DNA of 64,000 bases from Faecalibacterium taiwanense (GCF_036632915.2 NZ_CP155552.1:1550001-1614000); one strand, 5' to 3'. Shown: positions 17,372-29,139, counted from the first letter of the stretch. Notes: a model not told the origin generated them from the letters alone. Translations and numbers: made by a program.

Positions 17372-19492
17372 ATGGCAATGCGCGATAAAATTGAGCACGC
17401 GATCCAGAATCAGCCGTGCACCGTCAAAGACCTCAAATCCAAATTCGGCGGGGACCGCGGCTCGGACCGCAAGGTGATGGAGGCTGTGGATCAGCTGGTG
17501 CACGAGGCGGTCATCTGCCAGCGTCAGGGCGTGTTCTTTACGGTGCGCTCCGGCCGTGCAGACAAGGCTCTGCTGTGCAAGGTGGTAAAACTGGGCAAGA
17601 ATTTTGCCTTTGTCATGCTGGAGGACGGCACCAGCGATATCTTTATCCCGGGCCGTTTTACCCGCGGTGCCATGCCCGGCGACATGGTGCTTGTAGAAAA
17701 GTTTGAGCACCCCCGTGTGGAGGGCAGCGATGAAGGCGAGATCCTGGCCATTCTGGAAGAAAAGAACGATCTGGTGGGCACTGCCCGCCGCATTGATGGC
17801 CGCCTGAAGTTCGTGCCGGACGACTGCCCGGCCATCTCCATGCAGATGATGCGTGATTGCGAGGGCGGTGCAAAGGACGGCGACAAGGTGGCCGTGGAGA
17901 TCCTGCAGCGCGGCAATCGGCAGGAAGATCACCGCGTGGGCGTTGCCATGCGGTTTGGCAGCTCGGACGAAGCAAAGCGCTGCGCAAAGGCCCTGCTCTA
18001 TGCGCAGGATATCCACAGCCGCTTCCCGGATAAGGTTCGTGAGGAAGCCAAGAAGCTGGAGAACGCTGAGGTCTCTGAAAAGGACACCGAGGGCCGCATG
18101 GATCTGCGCGCCCTGCCCATCTTCACCATTGACAGTGCTGAGACCAAGGACATCGATGATGCCATCAGCCTGACCAAGACCCCGGAGGGCGGTTTTGAGC
18201 TGGGTGTCCACATTGCAGATGTTTCCAACTATGTCAAGCCCGGCAGCGAACTGGACAACGAAGCGTTTAACCGCGCAACCAGCGTCTACTATGCCGATCA
18301 GGTGGTGCCCATGCTGCCCAAGCAGCTTTCCAACGGCATCTGCAGCCTGAATGAGGGCGTGCTGCGTCTGGCCTTCTCCTGCCTGATGCATCTGGATAAG
18401 GATGGCAACCTGATCGATTACCGCTTTGTCAAGTCGGTCATCCGCAGCCGCGTCAAGGGTGTTTACTCCGAGATCAACGCCTTGCTGGCCGGCAGTGCTG
18501 ACGACGAGCTGAAGGGCAAGTACCATGAAGTGCTCAGCCAGCTGCCCGCCATGAAGGAGCTGTACGGCCACCGTGCCCGCCTGCGCAAGGAGCGCGGCTG
18601 CATGGATATCGAGAGCGGCGAGGTGAAGCTGATCCTCGACGAGGACGGCCACTGCATCGATGTGAAAAAGCGCACCTCCGGCGAGAGCGAAGCTATGATC
18701 GAAGAGTTCATGCTGCTGGCCAACCAGTGCGCTGCCCACTTTGCCCGCGTGAAGCAGATCCCCTTCGTGTACCGTGTGCACGAGGAACCCAATGCTGAAA
18801 AGCTGGAGCGTCTGCACACTCTGCTGCAGGCCTGCGGCATCAACGATCACTTTGCCAAGGATGTGCCCACCCCCAAGGAGCTGAGCGCAATTCTGGAAGG
18901 TGTGCGCGGCGGCCCGTATGAGCAGATCATCAATACCGGTATGCTGCGCTGCATGTCCAAGGCTGTGTATGAGGAAAAGCCCAAGGGCCACTACGGCCTG
19001 GTGCTGAAGGACTACGCTCACTTCACCAGCCCCATCCGCCGCTACCCGGATCTGGCCATCCATCGCATCATGACCGCCCAGCTCAAGGGCATGGATAAGG
19101 ATACCATGGTGCTGCGCTACAGCGACTTTGCCGAGAAGGCAAGCAAGCAGTCCAGTGAGCGCGAGATCATTGCAATGCAGATCGAGCGCAAGGCTGAGGA
19201 CTGCTACAAGGCCGAGTATGCCCGCCGCCATCTGGGCGAGTGCTACGAGGGCCGCATTTCCGGCGTGACCCAGCGCGGCCTGTTCATTGAGCTGGACAAC
19301 GGCGTGGAGGGCTTTGTGCCGGCTTCCAGCCTGACCCCCTCCGGTACCATGCTCACCGAGGGCATCCGCCTGTCCGACCCCGTCTCCGGCAAGAACTGGA
19401 GCCTGGGCGACACCATGATGATCACCATTGTGCGTGCGGATGTGAACCTGGGCAAGATCGACTTTGAGGTTGCTCCGGCAAGCACAAAGTAA
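17372..19492 (+). CDS. rnr: Ribonuclease R
   Basis: A 706-residue processive 3'-5' exoribonuclease. Domains in order: N-terminal helix-turn-helix (1-65), OB/cold-shock domains, RNB catalytic domain opening with ETKDIDDAISL (about 255-265, Asp cluster binding metal), and a C-terminal S1 domain (GECYEGRISG ... GVEGFVP, about 625-700). Start ATG 17372 follows AAGGAG. RNase R acts with SmpB and tmRNA in ribosome rescue; those genes are at 41.7-42.6 kb here. Confidence 0.93.
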   Translation: MAMRDKIEHAIQNQPCTVKDLKSKFGGDRGSDRKVMEAVDQLVHEAVICQRQGVFFTVRSGRADKALLCKVVKLGKNFAFVMLEDGTSDIFIPGRFTRGAMPGDMVLVEKFEHPRVEGSDEGEILAILEEKNDLVGTARRIDGRLKFVPDDCPAISMQMMRDCEGGAKDGDKVAVEILQRGNRQEDHRVGVAMRFGSSDEAKRCAKALLYAQDIHSRFPDKVREEAKKLENAEVSEKDTEGRMDLRALPIFTIDSAETKDIDDAISLTKTPEGGFELGVHIADVSNYVKPGSELDNEAFNRATSVYYADQVVPMLPKQLSNGICSLNEGVLRLAFSCLMHLDKDGNLIDYRFVKSVIRSRVKGVYSEINALLAGSADDELKGKYHEVLSQLPAMKELYGHRARLRKERGCMDIESGEVKLILDEDGHCIDVKKRTSGESEAMIEEFMLLANQCAAHFARVKQIPFVYRVHEEPNAEKLERLHTLLQACGINDHFAKDVPTPKELSAILEGVRGGPYEQIINTGMLRCMSKAVYEEKPKGHYGLVLKDYAHFTSPIRRYPDLAIHRIMTAQLKGMDKDTMVLRYSDFAEKASKQSSEREIIAMQIERKAEDCYKAEYARRHLGECYEGRISGVTQRGLFIELDNGVEGFVPASSLTPSGTMLTEGIRLSDPVSGKNWSLGDTMMITIVRADVNLGKIDFEVAPASTK

Positions 19493-19506
19493 GCAAAAAG
19501 ATCAGA

Positions 19507-19557
19507 ACACCTGTACGGCGTTTTCCTGCATAGGAAGAGACTGTACAGGTGTTTTTT
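19507..19557 (+). terminator. Rho-independent terminator after rnr
   Basis: ACACCTGTAC pairs with GTACAGGTGT, loop about 26 bases, then a T run. Confidence 0.8.
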
Positions 19558-19595
19558 GTCCGCGGACAAGAAGCGGTGGAAAAGGGGAGAACGAC

Positions 19596-20840
19596 ATGCT
19601 GAAAAACGAAACACTGCGCAGAGATGCAGATGCCATCATCCGTGCCAGCCTGAACGCTGTTCTGCCGGACGAAGCGGTGCGCCGCGCGCTGAAAAATTTC
19701 CGGCCGCAGGGCGGCAGGGTGCTGCTGGTGGCTGCCGGTAAGGCAGCATGGCAGATGGCCCATGCTGCAGTGAAATTTCTTGGCCGGGTGGATGGCGGTG
19801 TGGTCGTGACCAAATACGGCCACGTGAAGGGCACGATCCCCGGCGTGGACTGCTGCGAAGCCGGGCACCCCGTGCCGGATGAGAATGGCTTTGCCGCCAC
19901 CCGGAAAGCGCTGGAACTGGTGCAGGGCTTAACGGCAGAGGATACGGTGCTGTTTCTGCTGTCCGGCGGCGGCAGTGCACTGTTTGAAAAGCCGCTGATC
20001 CCCGGCGCAGAGCTGCAGCAGATCACGGGCCAGCTGCTTGCCAGCGGTGCCGATATCGTGGAGATGAACACCATTCGCAAGCGCCTGTCCGGGGTCAAGG
20101 GCGGGCGGTTTGCACAGAGCTGTGCGCCTGCGCAGGTGTTCAGCATCGTGCTCAGTGATATTCTGGGCGACCCGCTGGATATGATCGCCAGCGGTCCGGC
20201 GGTGCCGGATACCTCCACCTGTGCACAGGCCCTTGCCATTGCGGAAAAATATCACCTGCAGCTTTCGGCACAGGCCAAGGCTCTGCTGGCACAGGAGACT
20301 CCAAAGGTGCTGGACCATGTTGCCACGCAGATCACCGGCAGCGTGCGGGAGCTGTGCAGCGCAGCAGCCAACGCCTGCCGGGAGCTGGGCTATGAGCCGG
20401 TGATCTTGACCGACAGGCTCTGCTGTGAAGCGCGGGAGGCTGGCAGCTTCCTTGGTTCCATAGCCCGCACCCACGCGGGGCAGGGCAAAAAGCTGGCCTT
20501 TCTTGCAGGCGGTGAGACGGTCGTCCATCTGACCGGAACAGGTCTGGGCGGGCGCAATCAGGAGCTGGCCCTTGCTGCAGCACCAATGATCGCCGGGCTG
20601 GATGCAGCGGTCTTTTCGGTGGGCAGCGATGGCACCGACGGCCCAACCGATGCTGCGGGCGGCTATGTGGACGGCAGCACGGCCGCAGCACTGGCGCAGA
20701 ACCAGCTGAACGTGTACGATGTGCTGCAGAACAACGATGCCTACCATGCCCTCAAGGCGGTGGATGGGCTCATCATCACCGGCGCGACCGGCACGAATGT
20801 CAACGATGTGGCCGTGGTGCTGATCGGAAATCAAGGATAG
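19596..20840 (+). CDS. Glycerate 2-kinase (MOFRL/GckA family)
   Basis: A 414-residue protein of the type-2 glycerate kinase family, which phosphorylates D-glycerate to 2-phosphoglycerate with ATP. Family signatures visible are LLVAAGKAAWQMA near the N-terminus, FLLSGGGSALFEKP (about 120), NTIRKRLSGVKGGR (about 160) and the C-terminal MOFRL-type GGRNQELALA with DGTDGPTDAAGG. Start ATG 19596 follows AAAGGGGAG. It stands alone between terminators. Confidence 0.87.
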   Translation: MLKNETLRRDADAIIRASLNAVLPDEAVRRALKNFRPQGGRVLLVAAGKAAWQMAHAAVKFLGRVDGGVVVTKYGHVKGTIPGVDCCEAGHPVPDENGFAATRKALELVQGLTAEDTVLFLLSGGGSALFEKPLIPGAELQQITGQLLASGADIVEMNTIRKRLSGVKGGRFAQSCAPAQVFSIVLSDILGDPLDMIASGPAVPDTSTCAQALAIAEKYHLQLSAQAKALLAQETPKVLDHVATQITGSVRELCSAAANACRELGYEPVILTDRLCCEAREAGSFLGSIARTHAGQGKKLAFLAGGETVVHLTGTGLGGRNQELALAAAPMIAGLDAAVFSVGSDGTDGPTDAAGGYVDGSTAAALAQNQLNVYDVLQNNDAYHALKAVDGLIITGATGTNVNDVAVVLIGNQG

Positions 20841-20885
20841 AACAAAGCCACCGGGAGTTCTCTGCAAAAAGCGGAAGCGGAACGG

Positions 20886-21104
20886 ATGGAGCTGCAGCGC
20901 CGCAAGGTCGGGTTTATCTGTAAGACTGTTGCAGCACCCTATCATGTTGCAGGCAGTCTTCTGACGATCGGCACCAGCTGCGGCTTTGCCCTCTACCCGG
21001 AAGAAGGCACGGATACAGACAAGATCACCCGTCTGGCTGACCAGCGGATGTATAAGCACAAGCAAAAGAACCATGCCTTGCAGGATCATGGATTATATGG
21101 GTAA
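20886..21104 (+). pseudogene. GGDEF domain C-terminal remnant
   Basis: About 72 codons resembling the end of a diguanylate cyclase domain: GTSCGFALYPEEGTDTDK then RLADQRMYKHKQK (family pattern: SxGxAxYPxDG ... ADxAMYxxK). The GGDEF active-site half is absent and nothing recognisable precedes it, so it cannot make c-di-GMP. It is probably a decayed gene end, though translation of the short frame cannot be excluded. Confidence 0.65.
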
Positions 21105-21143
21105 AAAATAAGGTGCTGTCCGCACAGACAGCACCTTATTTTT
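21103..21143. terminator. Bidirectional terminator (GGDEF remnant / pyrG)
   Basis: AATAAGGTGCTGTC pairs with GACAGCACCTTATT, with A run before and T run after. It serves pyrG on the minus strand. Confidence 0.85.
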
Positions 21144-21148
21144 ATGGT

Positions 21149-22792
21149 TTACATGTGCAGCAGGCTGCGCTGCTCGCTGGCGCGGAACTTGAGTGCCGCA
21201 GCAATGAATGCCTTGAACAGCGGGTGAGCACGGTTCGGACGGCTCTTGAACTCCGGGTGGAACTGTGCGCCCAAATGAAAGTCACGGCCGGGCAGCTCTA
21301 CAGTCTCTACCAGACGACCGTCGGGGCTGGTGCCGGAAATAACAAGACCGGCGTCCTGCATCTCCTGACGGAATTCGTTGTTAAACTCGTAGCGGTGACG
21401 GTGGCGCTCCCAGATCTCGGCCTCGCCGTAGCACTCGGCCATCTTGGTGCCGGGCATCACCTTGCAGGGGTATTTACCCAGACGCATGGTGCCGCCCTTG
21501 GGAATGTTGCCCTGCTGGTCGGCCATCAGGGCGATCACATTATGCTTGCCATCCGGGGTGAATTCGCTGGAATTTGCATCCTTGTAGCCCAAAACTCCCC
21601 GGGCAAACTCCATTACCATGATCTGCATGCCAAGGCAGATGCCAAAGTAGGGAACATGGTTCTCGCGGGCATACTGTGCAGCCTGGATCATGCCCTCAAT
21701 GCCGCGGTCGCCAAAGCCGCCGGGTACGATGATGCCGTCCACATCTGCAAAGGCTTCCTTGCAGGCGGCCTGGTCGGTCAGGTCCTCGCTTTCCACCCAC
21801 TTGATCTCCACCTGGCTGTCATTCTCGAAGCCTGCGTGGTACAGGCTCTCCATCACAGAGAGATAGGCGTCGTGCAGCTTGACGTATTTGCCCACCAGTG
21901 CAATGCTGCAGGTCTTGCTGCGGGTAGCAATGCGGCTGACCACCTGCTTCCACTCGGTCAGGTCGGCAGCGGGCACATCCAGCTTGAGCTTCTGCACCAC
22001 TACCTCGTCCAGACCACCGGTGTGCAGCATCAGCGGGCACTGGTACAGGCTGGGCATGGTCAGGTTCTCGATCACACACTCCGGCTTCACATTGCAGAAG
22101 GTGCTGATCTTGCGGCGGATGTCGCCGCCCACACTGCCGTCTGCGCGCAGGATGATGATATCCGGGTTCACGCCCATGCCCTGCAGCTCTTTCACAGAGT
22201 GCTGTGCAGGCTTGGATTTGTACTCGTCCGAGCCGGAAATGTAAGGCACCAGCACCACATGGATGTAGCAGCAGTTGTCGCGGCCCTGCTCCAGACCCAC
22301 CTGACGGATGGCCTCGAGGAAGGGCTGGCTTTCAATATCACCGGTCGTGCCGCCGATCTCGGTAATGACCACGTCAGCCTCGGTGGAAGAGGCCAGATTG
22401 TAGATGTAGCTCTTGATCTCGTTGGTGATGTGGGGAATGATCTGCACGGTCTGGCCCAGATATGCACCCTGACGTTCCTTGTTCAGTACGTTCCAGTACA
22501 CCTTGCCGGTGGTCAGGTTGGAGTATTTGTTCAGATTCTCGTCGATAAAGCGCTCGTAGTGGCCCAGATCCAGATCGGTCTCAGTGCCATCGTCGGTCAC
22601 GAACACCTCACCGTGCTGCAGCGGGCTCATGGTGCCGGGATCCACATTCACATAGGGGTCCAGCTTCTGGCTGGCCACCTTCAGGCCGCGGCACTTGAGC
22701 AGACGGCCCAGCGATGCAGCTGTGATGCCCTTGCCAAGGCCGGAGACGACACCGCCGGTGACAAAGATGAATTTGGTTTGTTTCTCTGCCAT
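21149..22792 (-). CDS. pyrG: CTP synthase
   Basis: 547 residues, the usual length. The N-terminal synthetase domain has [17 protein letters not shown] (P-loop) and [14 protein letters not shown]; the C-terminal class I glutamine amidotransferase has PGGFGDRG and the nucleophile Cys in FGICLGMQ, with HPEFKSRP carrying His/Glu. Makes CTP from UTP, ATP and glutamine. The 140-base leader contains a possible hairpin (GCTTTCA/TGAGAGC), but no clear attenuator T tract. Confidence 0.95.
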   Translation of the reverse strand: MAEKQTKFIFVTGGVVSGLGKGITAASLGRLLKCRGLKVASQKLDPYVNVDPGTMSPLQHGEVFVTDDGTETDLDLGHYERFIDENLNKYSNLTTGKVYWNVLNKERQGAYLGQTVQIIPHITNEIKSYIYNLASSTEADVVITEIGGTTGDIESQPFLEAIRQVGLEQGRDNCCYIHVVLVPYISGSDEYKSKPAQHSVKELQGMGVNPDIIILRADGSVGGDIRRKISTFCNVKPECVIENLTMPSLYQCPLMLHTGGLDEVVVQKLKLDVPAADLTEWKQVVSRIATRSKTCSIALVGKYVKLHDAYLSVMESLYHAGFENDSQVEIKWVESEDLTDQAACKEAFADVDGIIVPGGFGDRGIEGMIQAAQYARENHVPYFGICLGMQIMVMEFARGVLGYKDANSSEFTPDGKHNVIALMADQQGNIPKGGTMRLGKYPCKVMPGTKMAECYGEAEIWERHRHRYEFNNEFRQEMQDAGLVISGTSPDGRLVETVELPGRDFHLGAQFHPEFKSRPNRAHPLFKAFIAAALKFRASEQRSLLHM

Positions 22793-22929
22793 AGAATTTC
22801 CTCCTCTATTTTTGCTTTTCTGAATTCTTTCCCTTATAAACCTTTGTGAATTCTTTCAGGTGAACGGTCTTGCTCTCAGCCTTTCCCAAAATGAGCCGGT
22901 GAAAGCAAGGATACTTTTCCCAATCCAAT

Positions 22930-22959
22930 ATTATACACCCATGTCCTCATAATTTTCAA
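22930..22959 (-). promoter_or_regulatory. Promoter of pyrG
   Basis: On the minus strand, TTGAAA (complement of 22954-22959) and TATAAT (complement of 22930-22935) are 18 bases apart. It overlaps the last codons of the ANTAR regulator gene. Confidence 0.55.
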
Positions 22960-23509
22960 GGACTTCCTGTGCAATTTCTGTGCGGTCACGACGGGTATCC
23001 ATGGCCTGTTTTTCTATGTAGCGGTGTGCCTCGGCTTCGGTCATGTGCTCGTGCTCCACAAGGCAGCATTTTGCCCGGCTGACCAGCCGCACCTGTGCGA
23101 TCTTTTCCTGTAAGCGGGCGTTCTCCTGCCGGGCACGCAGCAGGCGGTGGTTGCCCGCCGCCGCCATGTGCATGGCCTGCACAAAAAAGGCGGTGCTGAA
23201 GGGCTTTGACAGCAGCAATACCCCCTGTTCGCTCAAAGGTCCCAAAAGCTGCTCAGCCTGTGCGGCCTTGACCAGAAACACGACACCGGCATCTGTTTTT
23301 TCCACAGCATTGATGCACACCTCATGCCCGAATTCATCGGGCAGGGGAGAGTTGACCACGATCAGCTCAAAATCCGATTCCGTCATGCGCCGCCGGGCTT
23401 CGGCCCCGCTGGGAATGATCACCGGGCGGCTGTAGCCCATTTCGGTCAGCCGTGCAGCGATATACTCGTTGGAGCTTGCACCGGCACTTACGATCAGTGC
23501 ACGTCCCAT
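22931..23509 (-). CDS. ANTAR-domain response regulator (antiterminator)
   Basis: A 192-residue protein: a receiver-like domain (1-125; SDFELIVVNSPLPDEFG at the usual phosphorylation region, LLLSKPFS at the switch lysine), then a helix and a C-terminal ANTAR RNA-binding domain (AKCCLVEHEHMTEAEAHRYIEKQAMDTR is the hallmark stretch, read in two parts). ANTAR proteins bind paired RNA hairpins and prevent termination in nitrogen genes. It follows glnA by about 40 bases on the same strand; glnA and glnN both have terminators in their leaders, which makes them likely targets. Confidence 0.88.
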   Translation of the reverse strand: MGRALIVSAGASSNEYIAARLTEMGYSRPVIIPSGAEARRRMTESDFELIVVNSPLPDEFGHEVCINAVEKTDAGVVFLVKAAQAEQLLGPLSEQGVLLLSKPFSTAFFVQAMHMAAAGNHRLLRARQENARLQEKIAQVRLVSRAKCCLVEHEHMTEAEAHRYIEKQAMDTRRDRTEIAQEVLENYEDMGV

Positions 23510-23550
23510 TTCCTTCGCTCCTTTCTCCTACACACTCTCTTTTGCAGGGG

Positions 23551-24870
23551 TCAGATGGCGTTGAAGTAATGGGTACGCTCGTACTCAACAGGGTCGGACG
23601 CGTGTTTCAGTGCTTCGCAGCGCTTCAGTTCTTCCGTAAAGTAGCGGCTGGCAAGCTGCTCGGGCAGCACTCTGCGCAAAAATTCGCTCTCCTCCGCAGC
23701 CTGCACGGCCTCTTCCAGACTGGCGGGCAGAGTCTCAAGGCTGAGGCCCTCAGCCATAGAGGGGTCGAACAGATTCTTGTTCACGGGGGCAGAGAGCACC
23801 ATGCGGTTCTCGATGCCGTCCAATCCGGCAGCCAGAACCAGACCAATGGCCAGATAGGGGTTGCAGGCAGGGTCCGGGCTGCGCAGCTCCATGCGGCAGT
23901 TGTCGCCCTTTACCTGCGGGATGCGCACCAGCTGGCTGCGGTTCTGGCGGCTCCAGCTCACATAGCGGGGCGCTTCATCGCAGCCAAAGCGCTGATAGCT
24001 GTTGGGCAGAGGGTTGGTGAACACGGTCAGCTCCCGGCTGTGGGCCAGCACACCGGCCATAAAGCTGCCTGCAATGCTGTCCGGGGCAATGTCGCCCTCA
24101 AACAGGTTGCGGCCATCCATGTAAAGGGACAGGTTGATGTGCAGGCCGCTGCCTGCCTGATCCGGCAGGGGCTTGGGCAGGAAGCTTGCATGGATGCCGC
24201 TGCGGGTGGCAATGGCGCGCACGATCTGCTTGAACATCATCACGTTGTCGGCGGTCTTGAGGGGGCCTGCGTGGTGGCAGTCGATCTCGTTCTGGCCGTT
24301 GCCGCTTTCGTGATGGCTGTGCTGAGGGCTCATGCCCATCTGCTCCATGGTCAGGCAGATGTCCCGGCGGAGGTTCTCGCCTGCATCCAGCGGGGCCACG
24401 TCAAAGTAGCCGCCAAAGTCGATGGGGATACGGGTGGGGCGGCCCCGGTCATCATTCTCGAACAGGTAGAACTCACACTCTGCGCCCACATTGCAAGTGA
24501 TGCCCAGCTTTTTGAATTTGCGATTCACGCTGCGCAGAAAGCCGCGGCAGTTGCCGCCAAAGGGCTGGCCGTCCGGCTTTTCCACATCACAGAAAAACTG
24601 CATCACCCGGCCCTCGGTAGGCCGCCAGGGGAGAATGGTCACGGTGGAAAGATCCGGCCGCAGCACAAGATCGCTTTCCTCCACCTTCATAAAGCCGGCA
24701 ATGGAGCTGCCGTCGAAGCAGACACCGTCTTCCAGAGCTTTGGGCAGATCGTTTGCCAGCACGGCAATGTTCTTCTGAGTGCCAAAGATATCGCAGAAGG
24801 CAAAGCGCACAAATTTGACGTTGTTGTCCTCCACAAAATCAAGGATGTCCTGTTGGGTCGAATAGCTCAT
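23551..24870 (-). CDS. glnA: Glutamine synthetase, type I
   Basis: 439 residues. Visible motifs: DGSSIAGF (substrate loop), GAECEFYLF, the ATP-binding HHESGNGQNEID, and NRSQLVRIP. Condenses ammonia and glutamate using ATP. The length fits the GSI-alpha form of Firmicutes, without the adenylylation-type extension. It probably forms an operon with the downstream ANTAR gene. Confidence 0.94.
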   Translation of the reverse strand: MSYSTQQDILDFVEDNNVKFVRFAFCDIFGTQKNIAVLANDLPKALEDGVCFDGSSIAGFMKVEESDLVLRPDLSTVTILPWRPTEGRVMQFFCDVEKPDGQPFGGNCRGFLRSVNRKFKKLGITCNVGAECEFYLFENDDRGRPTRIPIDFGGYFDVAPLDAGENLRRDICLTMEQMGMSPQHSHHESGNGQNEIDCHHAGPLKTADNVMMFKQIVRAIATRSGIHASFLPKPLPDQAGSGLHINLSLYMDGRNLFEGDIAPDSIAGSFMAGVLAHSRELTVFTNPLPNSYQRFGCDEAPRYVSWSRQNRSQLVRIPQVKGDNCRMELRSPDPACNPYLAIGLVLAAGLDGIENRMVLSAPVNKNLFDPSMAEGLSLETLPASLEEAVQAAEESEFLRRVLPEQLASRYFTEELKRCEALKHASDPVEYERTHYFNAI

Positions 24871-24885
24871 AATGGTTTCCCTTTC

Positions 24886-24935
24886 AAATAAAACGCCTAA
24901 AGGCCTGCCCTCAGAATGGGAGCAGGTCTTTAGGC
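24886..24935 (-). terminator. Terminator/attenuator in glnA leader
   Basis: On the minus strand GCCTAAAGACCTGC and GCAGGCCTTTAGGC form a long stem, then TTTTATTT, ending 16 bases before the glnA start. It also lies 85 bases after the glnN stop, so it could end glnN transcripts and control entry into glnA. Confidence 0.7.
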
Positions 24936-25019
24936 TGGTGTAAGAAATAGGAAAAGGAGAATGGCAATTTTAAATTCCGCAGCCTACGGATGCTATTCTG
25001 CTGTTACGCTGATGAAAGA

Positions 25020-27107
<2,088 letters not shown>

Positions 27108-27202
27108 AAATCCTACTCCTTACTTGATCTTATTTTTCTTACCCTTTCGTCTGCATTCTGGTCTGCCGCAATGCCGCACCCAGAAGTACGAAAGCTTCTT
27201 AA

Positions 27203-27245
27203 CAAAAACGGCGCTGCGAGTCAGGAGGTGACCCACAGCGCCGTT
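27203..27245 (-). terminator. Terminator/attenuator in glnN leader
   Basis: On the minus strand AACGGCGCTG pairs with CAGCGCCGTT, with an inner GGTCA/TGACT helix, followed by TTTTTGTT. It lies about 95 bases before the glnN start and about 10 bases after the expected transcription start, so transcription must pass it to reach the gene. Confidence 0.7.
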
Positions 27246-27260
27246 GCTGTCTATGGTTTG

Positions 27261-27289
27261 ATTATAGCCCCGGCGGGCCAAAAAGGCAA
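27261..27289 (-). promoter_or_regulatory. Promoter of glnN
   Basis: On the minus strand TTGCCT (complement of 27284-27289) and TATAAT (complement of 27261-27266), spacing 17. The resulting leader would be about 147 bases. Confidence 0.6.
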
Positions 27290-27393
27290 TTGACAAATCT
27301 GACGATTCTGTACAAACAGCTTCCTGCATTTTTGGAGCATCCGCACTTGGTATGACTTTTTAAGAGAACGAACCCTCTCCGCCCGATGGGAAA

Positions 27394-27448
27394 AACCCTC
27401 TCAGTCATTGCTTGCGCAATGCCAGCTCTCCCGAAGGGCGAGCTTTTA
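27394..27448. repeat. Interspersed repeat, left copy
   Basis: Begins AACCCTCTCAGTCA and ends in a CTCTCCC-GAA-GGGCGAG hairpin plus CTTTTA. It matches, in inverted orientation, the sequence at 27510-27565. It looks like a REP/MITE-like intergenic element; no gene is present in 27290-27767. Confidence 0.65.
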
Positions 27449-27509
27449 TCCAGCTGCCGGGTAAGTTTATTCATCATCGGAAAAGATCGTTGTTTTCCGT
27501 CCCTGCTCA

Positions 27510-27565
27510 TAAAGCTCCCCCCTCGGGGGAGCTGGCAAAGCCGTCAGGCTTTGACTGAGAGGGTT
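27510..27565. repeat. Interspersed repeat, right copy (inverted)
   Basis: Begins with TAAAGCTCCCCCCTCGGGGG and ends TGACTGAGAGGGTT, the reverse complement of the terminal sequence of the left copy. The two copies face each other across about 60 bases. Confidence 0.65.
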
Positions 27566-27667
27566 CAGGCAGCGCAGCAAAAAGATGCATTTACCCGATG
27601 GGGTCCCTTCTGGTGAAAATGTGTTTTTAATATACGGTGCCATTGCCCGTTACGGCCCCGCTTTGTG

Positions 27668-27709
27668 AAAAAAGAGCTTCCGGAAAATCCGCAGATTTTC
27701 CGGAAGCTC
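27668..27709 (-). terminator. Rho-independent terminator of RlmI-like gene
   Basis: A perfect 16-bp stem (GAGCTTCCGGAAAATC, 27674-27689, with its complement 27694-27709) and a minus-strand T run. Confidence 0.9.
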
Positions 27710-27771
27710 AAATATTAAAAATAAAACTTCCGCTGAAGATACCCAGAGTGAAACGGAGGGTATTCAAATCG

Positions 27772-28998
27772 TTAAATCACCTGAAAGAGGAAGAACTTCA
27801 GATAATTCGTCTCCGGCACACCCCACAGGATCGGATGATCCGGTGCCTGCTGTTTCACCTCGATCTGCCGCAGCTGGCGGTGCGCATCCTTTGCAGCGGC
27901 GCGCAGCATCTTGATGAACAGCTCCTCGGTGGCAAAGTGGGAGCAGCTGGCAGTTGCCAGATAGCCGCCGCGGGGCAGCAGCTTCATGGCACGGTAGTTG
28001 ATCTCCTTGTAACCGCGCATGGCGTTCTCCACAGTGCGGCGCGCCTTGGTAAAGGCCGGCGGGTCCAGAATGATAAAATCGTAGGGGTGTCCTTCTCTTT
28101 CCAAGCGGGGCAGCAGCTCAAAGGTGTCCTCGCACAAAAAGTCCATATTGGCCAGACCGTTGCGCTGGGCATTGCGCTGCGCCATGGCAATGGCCTCGGC
28201 GCTGATGTCGGCGGCGGTCACACGGGCAGCGCCGCCCGCAGCGGCGTTCAGTGCAAAGCTGCCGGTGTGGGTAAAGCAGTCCAGCACGGTGTGGCCTGCA
28301 GCAAGGCGTGCCACCGCCCGACGGTTGTACTTCTGATCAAGGAAGAAGCCGGTCTTCTGGCCGTTCTCGAAATCCACATGATAGTAAACTCCGTTCTCGC
28401 AGATCTCGGTCTGGGTGCTTGCCGGGTGAGTCTCACCTGGCAGCTCAAACCAGCCTTTGTTCTGCTCAAGACCTTCCTTTGCGCGCAGAGCCTCATCGTT
28501 GCGCTCGTAGATGCCGTCGATGGTCTGGCCGTCGGCGCGCAGGACTTCTGCCAGAATGGGGAAGAGGATGGGCTTGAGCTTTTCCATGCCCACGCTCAGG
28601 GTCTGCGTGACGAGGATGTTGCTGAACCGGTCCACAGTCAGCCCGGGGAACTGGTCGGCTTCGCCAAAAATGACGCGGCAGGCGGAAAGGTCTGCAGGTT
28701 CCAGCACGGTCTTGCGGTAGTTCCATGCATATTCCACCCGGCGGCGCCAGAACGCAGCATCAAAGGTGTCGTTGGCATTGCGGGAGATCAGCCGCACGCG
28801 GATCTTGCTCTTGAGCGAAACGAAGCCGGTGCCAAGGTAGGAACCCTTGGTGCTGACCACATCGGCCAGCGTGCCGTTTTCCGGCTCATTTTCCGGGGAA
28901 TGGAGGATGTCGTTCTCATACACCCAGGGGTGCCCGCCCACCAGCAGGCCTTCGGCGTGTTTGTTGACGGTATACACAGGGTAAGCGCGTTCTTTCAT
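27772..28998 (-). CDS. Class I rRNA (cytosine-C5) methyltransferase, RlmI-like
   Basis: 408 residues. An N-terminal PUA-like domain (GGHPWVYENDI) is followed by a SAM-dependent methyltransferase with VLDCFTHTGSFAL (motif I), ILDPPAFTK (motif IV) and the Cys-containing LATASCSHF (motif VI). The pattern fits the RlmI/YwbD family, which methylates 23S rRNA in E. coli. Stands alone with its own terminator. Confidence 0.88.
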   Translation of the reverse strand: MKERAYPVYTVNKHAEGLLVGGHPWVYENDILHSPENEPENGTLADVVSTKGSYLGTGFVSLKSKIRVRLISRNANDTFDAAFWRRRVEYAWNYRKTVLEPADLSACRVIFGEADQFPGLTVDRFSNILVTQTLSVGMEKLKPILFPILAEVLRADGQTIDGIYERNDEALRAKEGLEQNKGWFELPGETHPASTQTEICENGVYYHVDFENGQKTGFFLDQKYNRRAVARLAAGHTVLDCFTHTGSFALNAAAGGAARVTAADISAEAIAMAQRNAQRNGLANMDFLCEDTFELLPRLEREGHPYDFIILDPPAFTKARRTVENAMRGYKEINYRAMKLLPRGGYLATASCSHFATEELFIKMLRAAAKDAHRQLRQIEVKQQAPDHPILWGVPETNYLKFFLFQVI

Positions 28999-29139
28999 AT
29001 GGTTCTCCTTATCATGGACGAACTCCCTTCGTCCCGCGTTCGCAGACAGAAGGAGTAAAAATCTACTCTTTATAATAGCACAAAATCATGTTATTATAAA
29101 TAAGAAATGCCAAAAAACCGCATGAAAGAGGGATGCATT

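Noticed and set aside
17252-19231. 659-codon minus-strand open frame opposite rnr
   Set aside because: Shadow of RNase R; low-complexity Leu/Ala/His translation with no domain, while rnr motifs are complete.
21113-22849. 578-codon plus-strand open frame opposite pyrG
   Set aside because: Antisense shadow; the CTP synthase on the minus strand is intact and conserved.
22793-22930. pyrG leader as a riboswitch or attenuator
   Set aside because: A hairpin can be drawn but no T tract follows and no known motif was recognised.
23043-24891. Plus-strand open frames opposite the ANTAR and glnA genes
   Set aside because: Antisense shadows; both minus-strand genes show complete family motifs.
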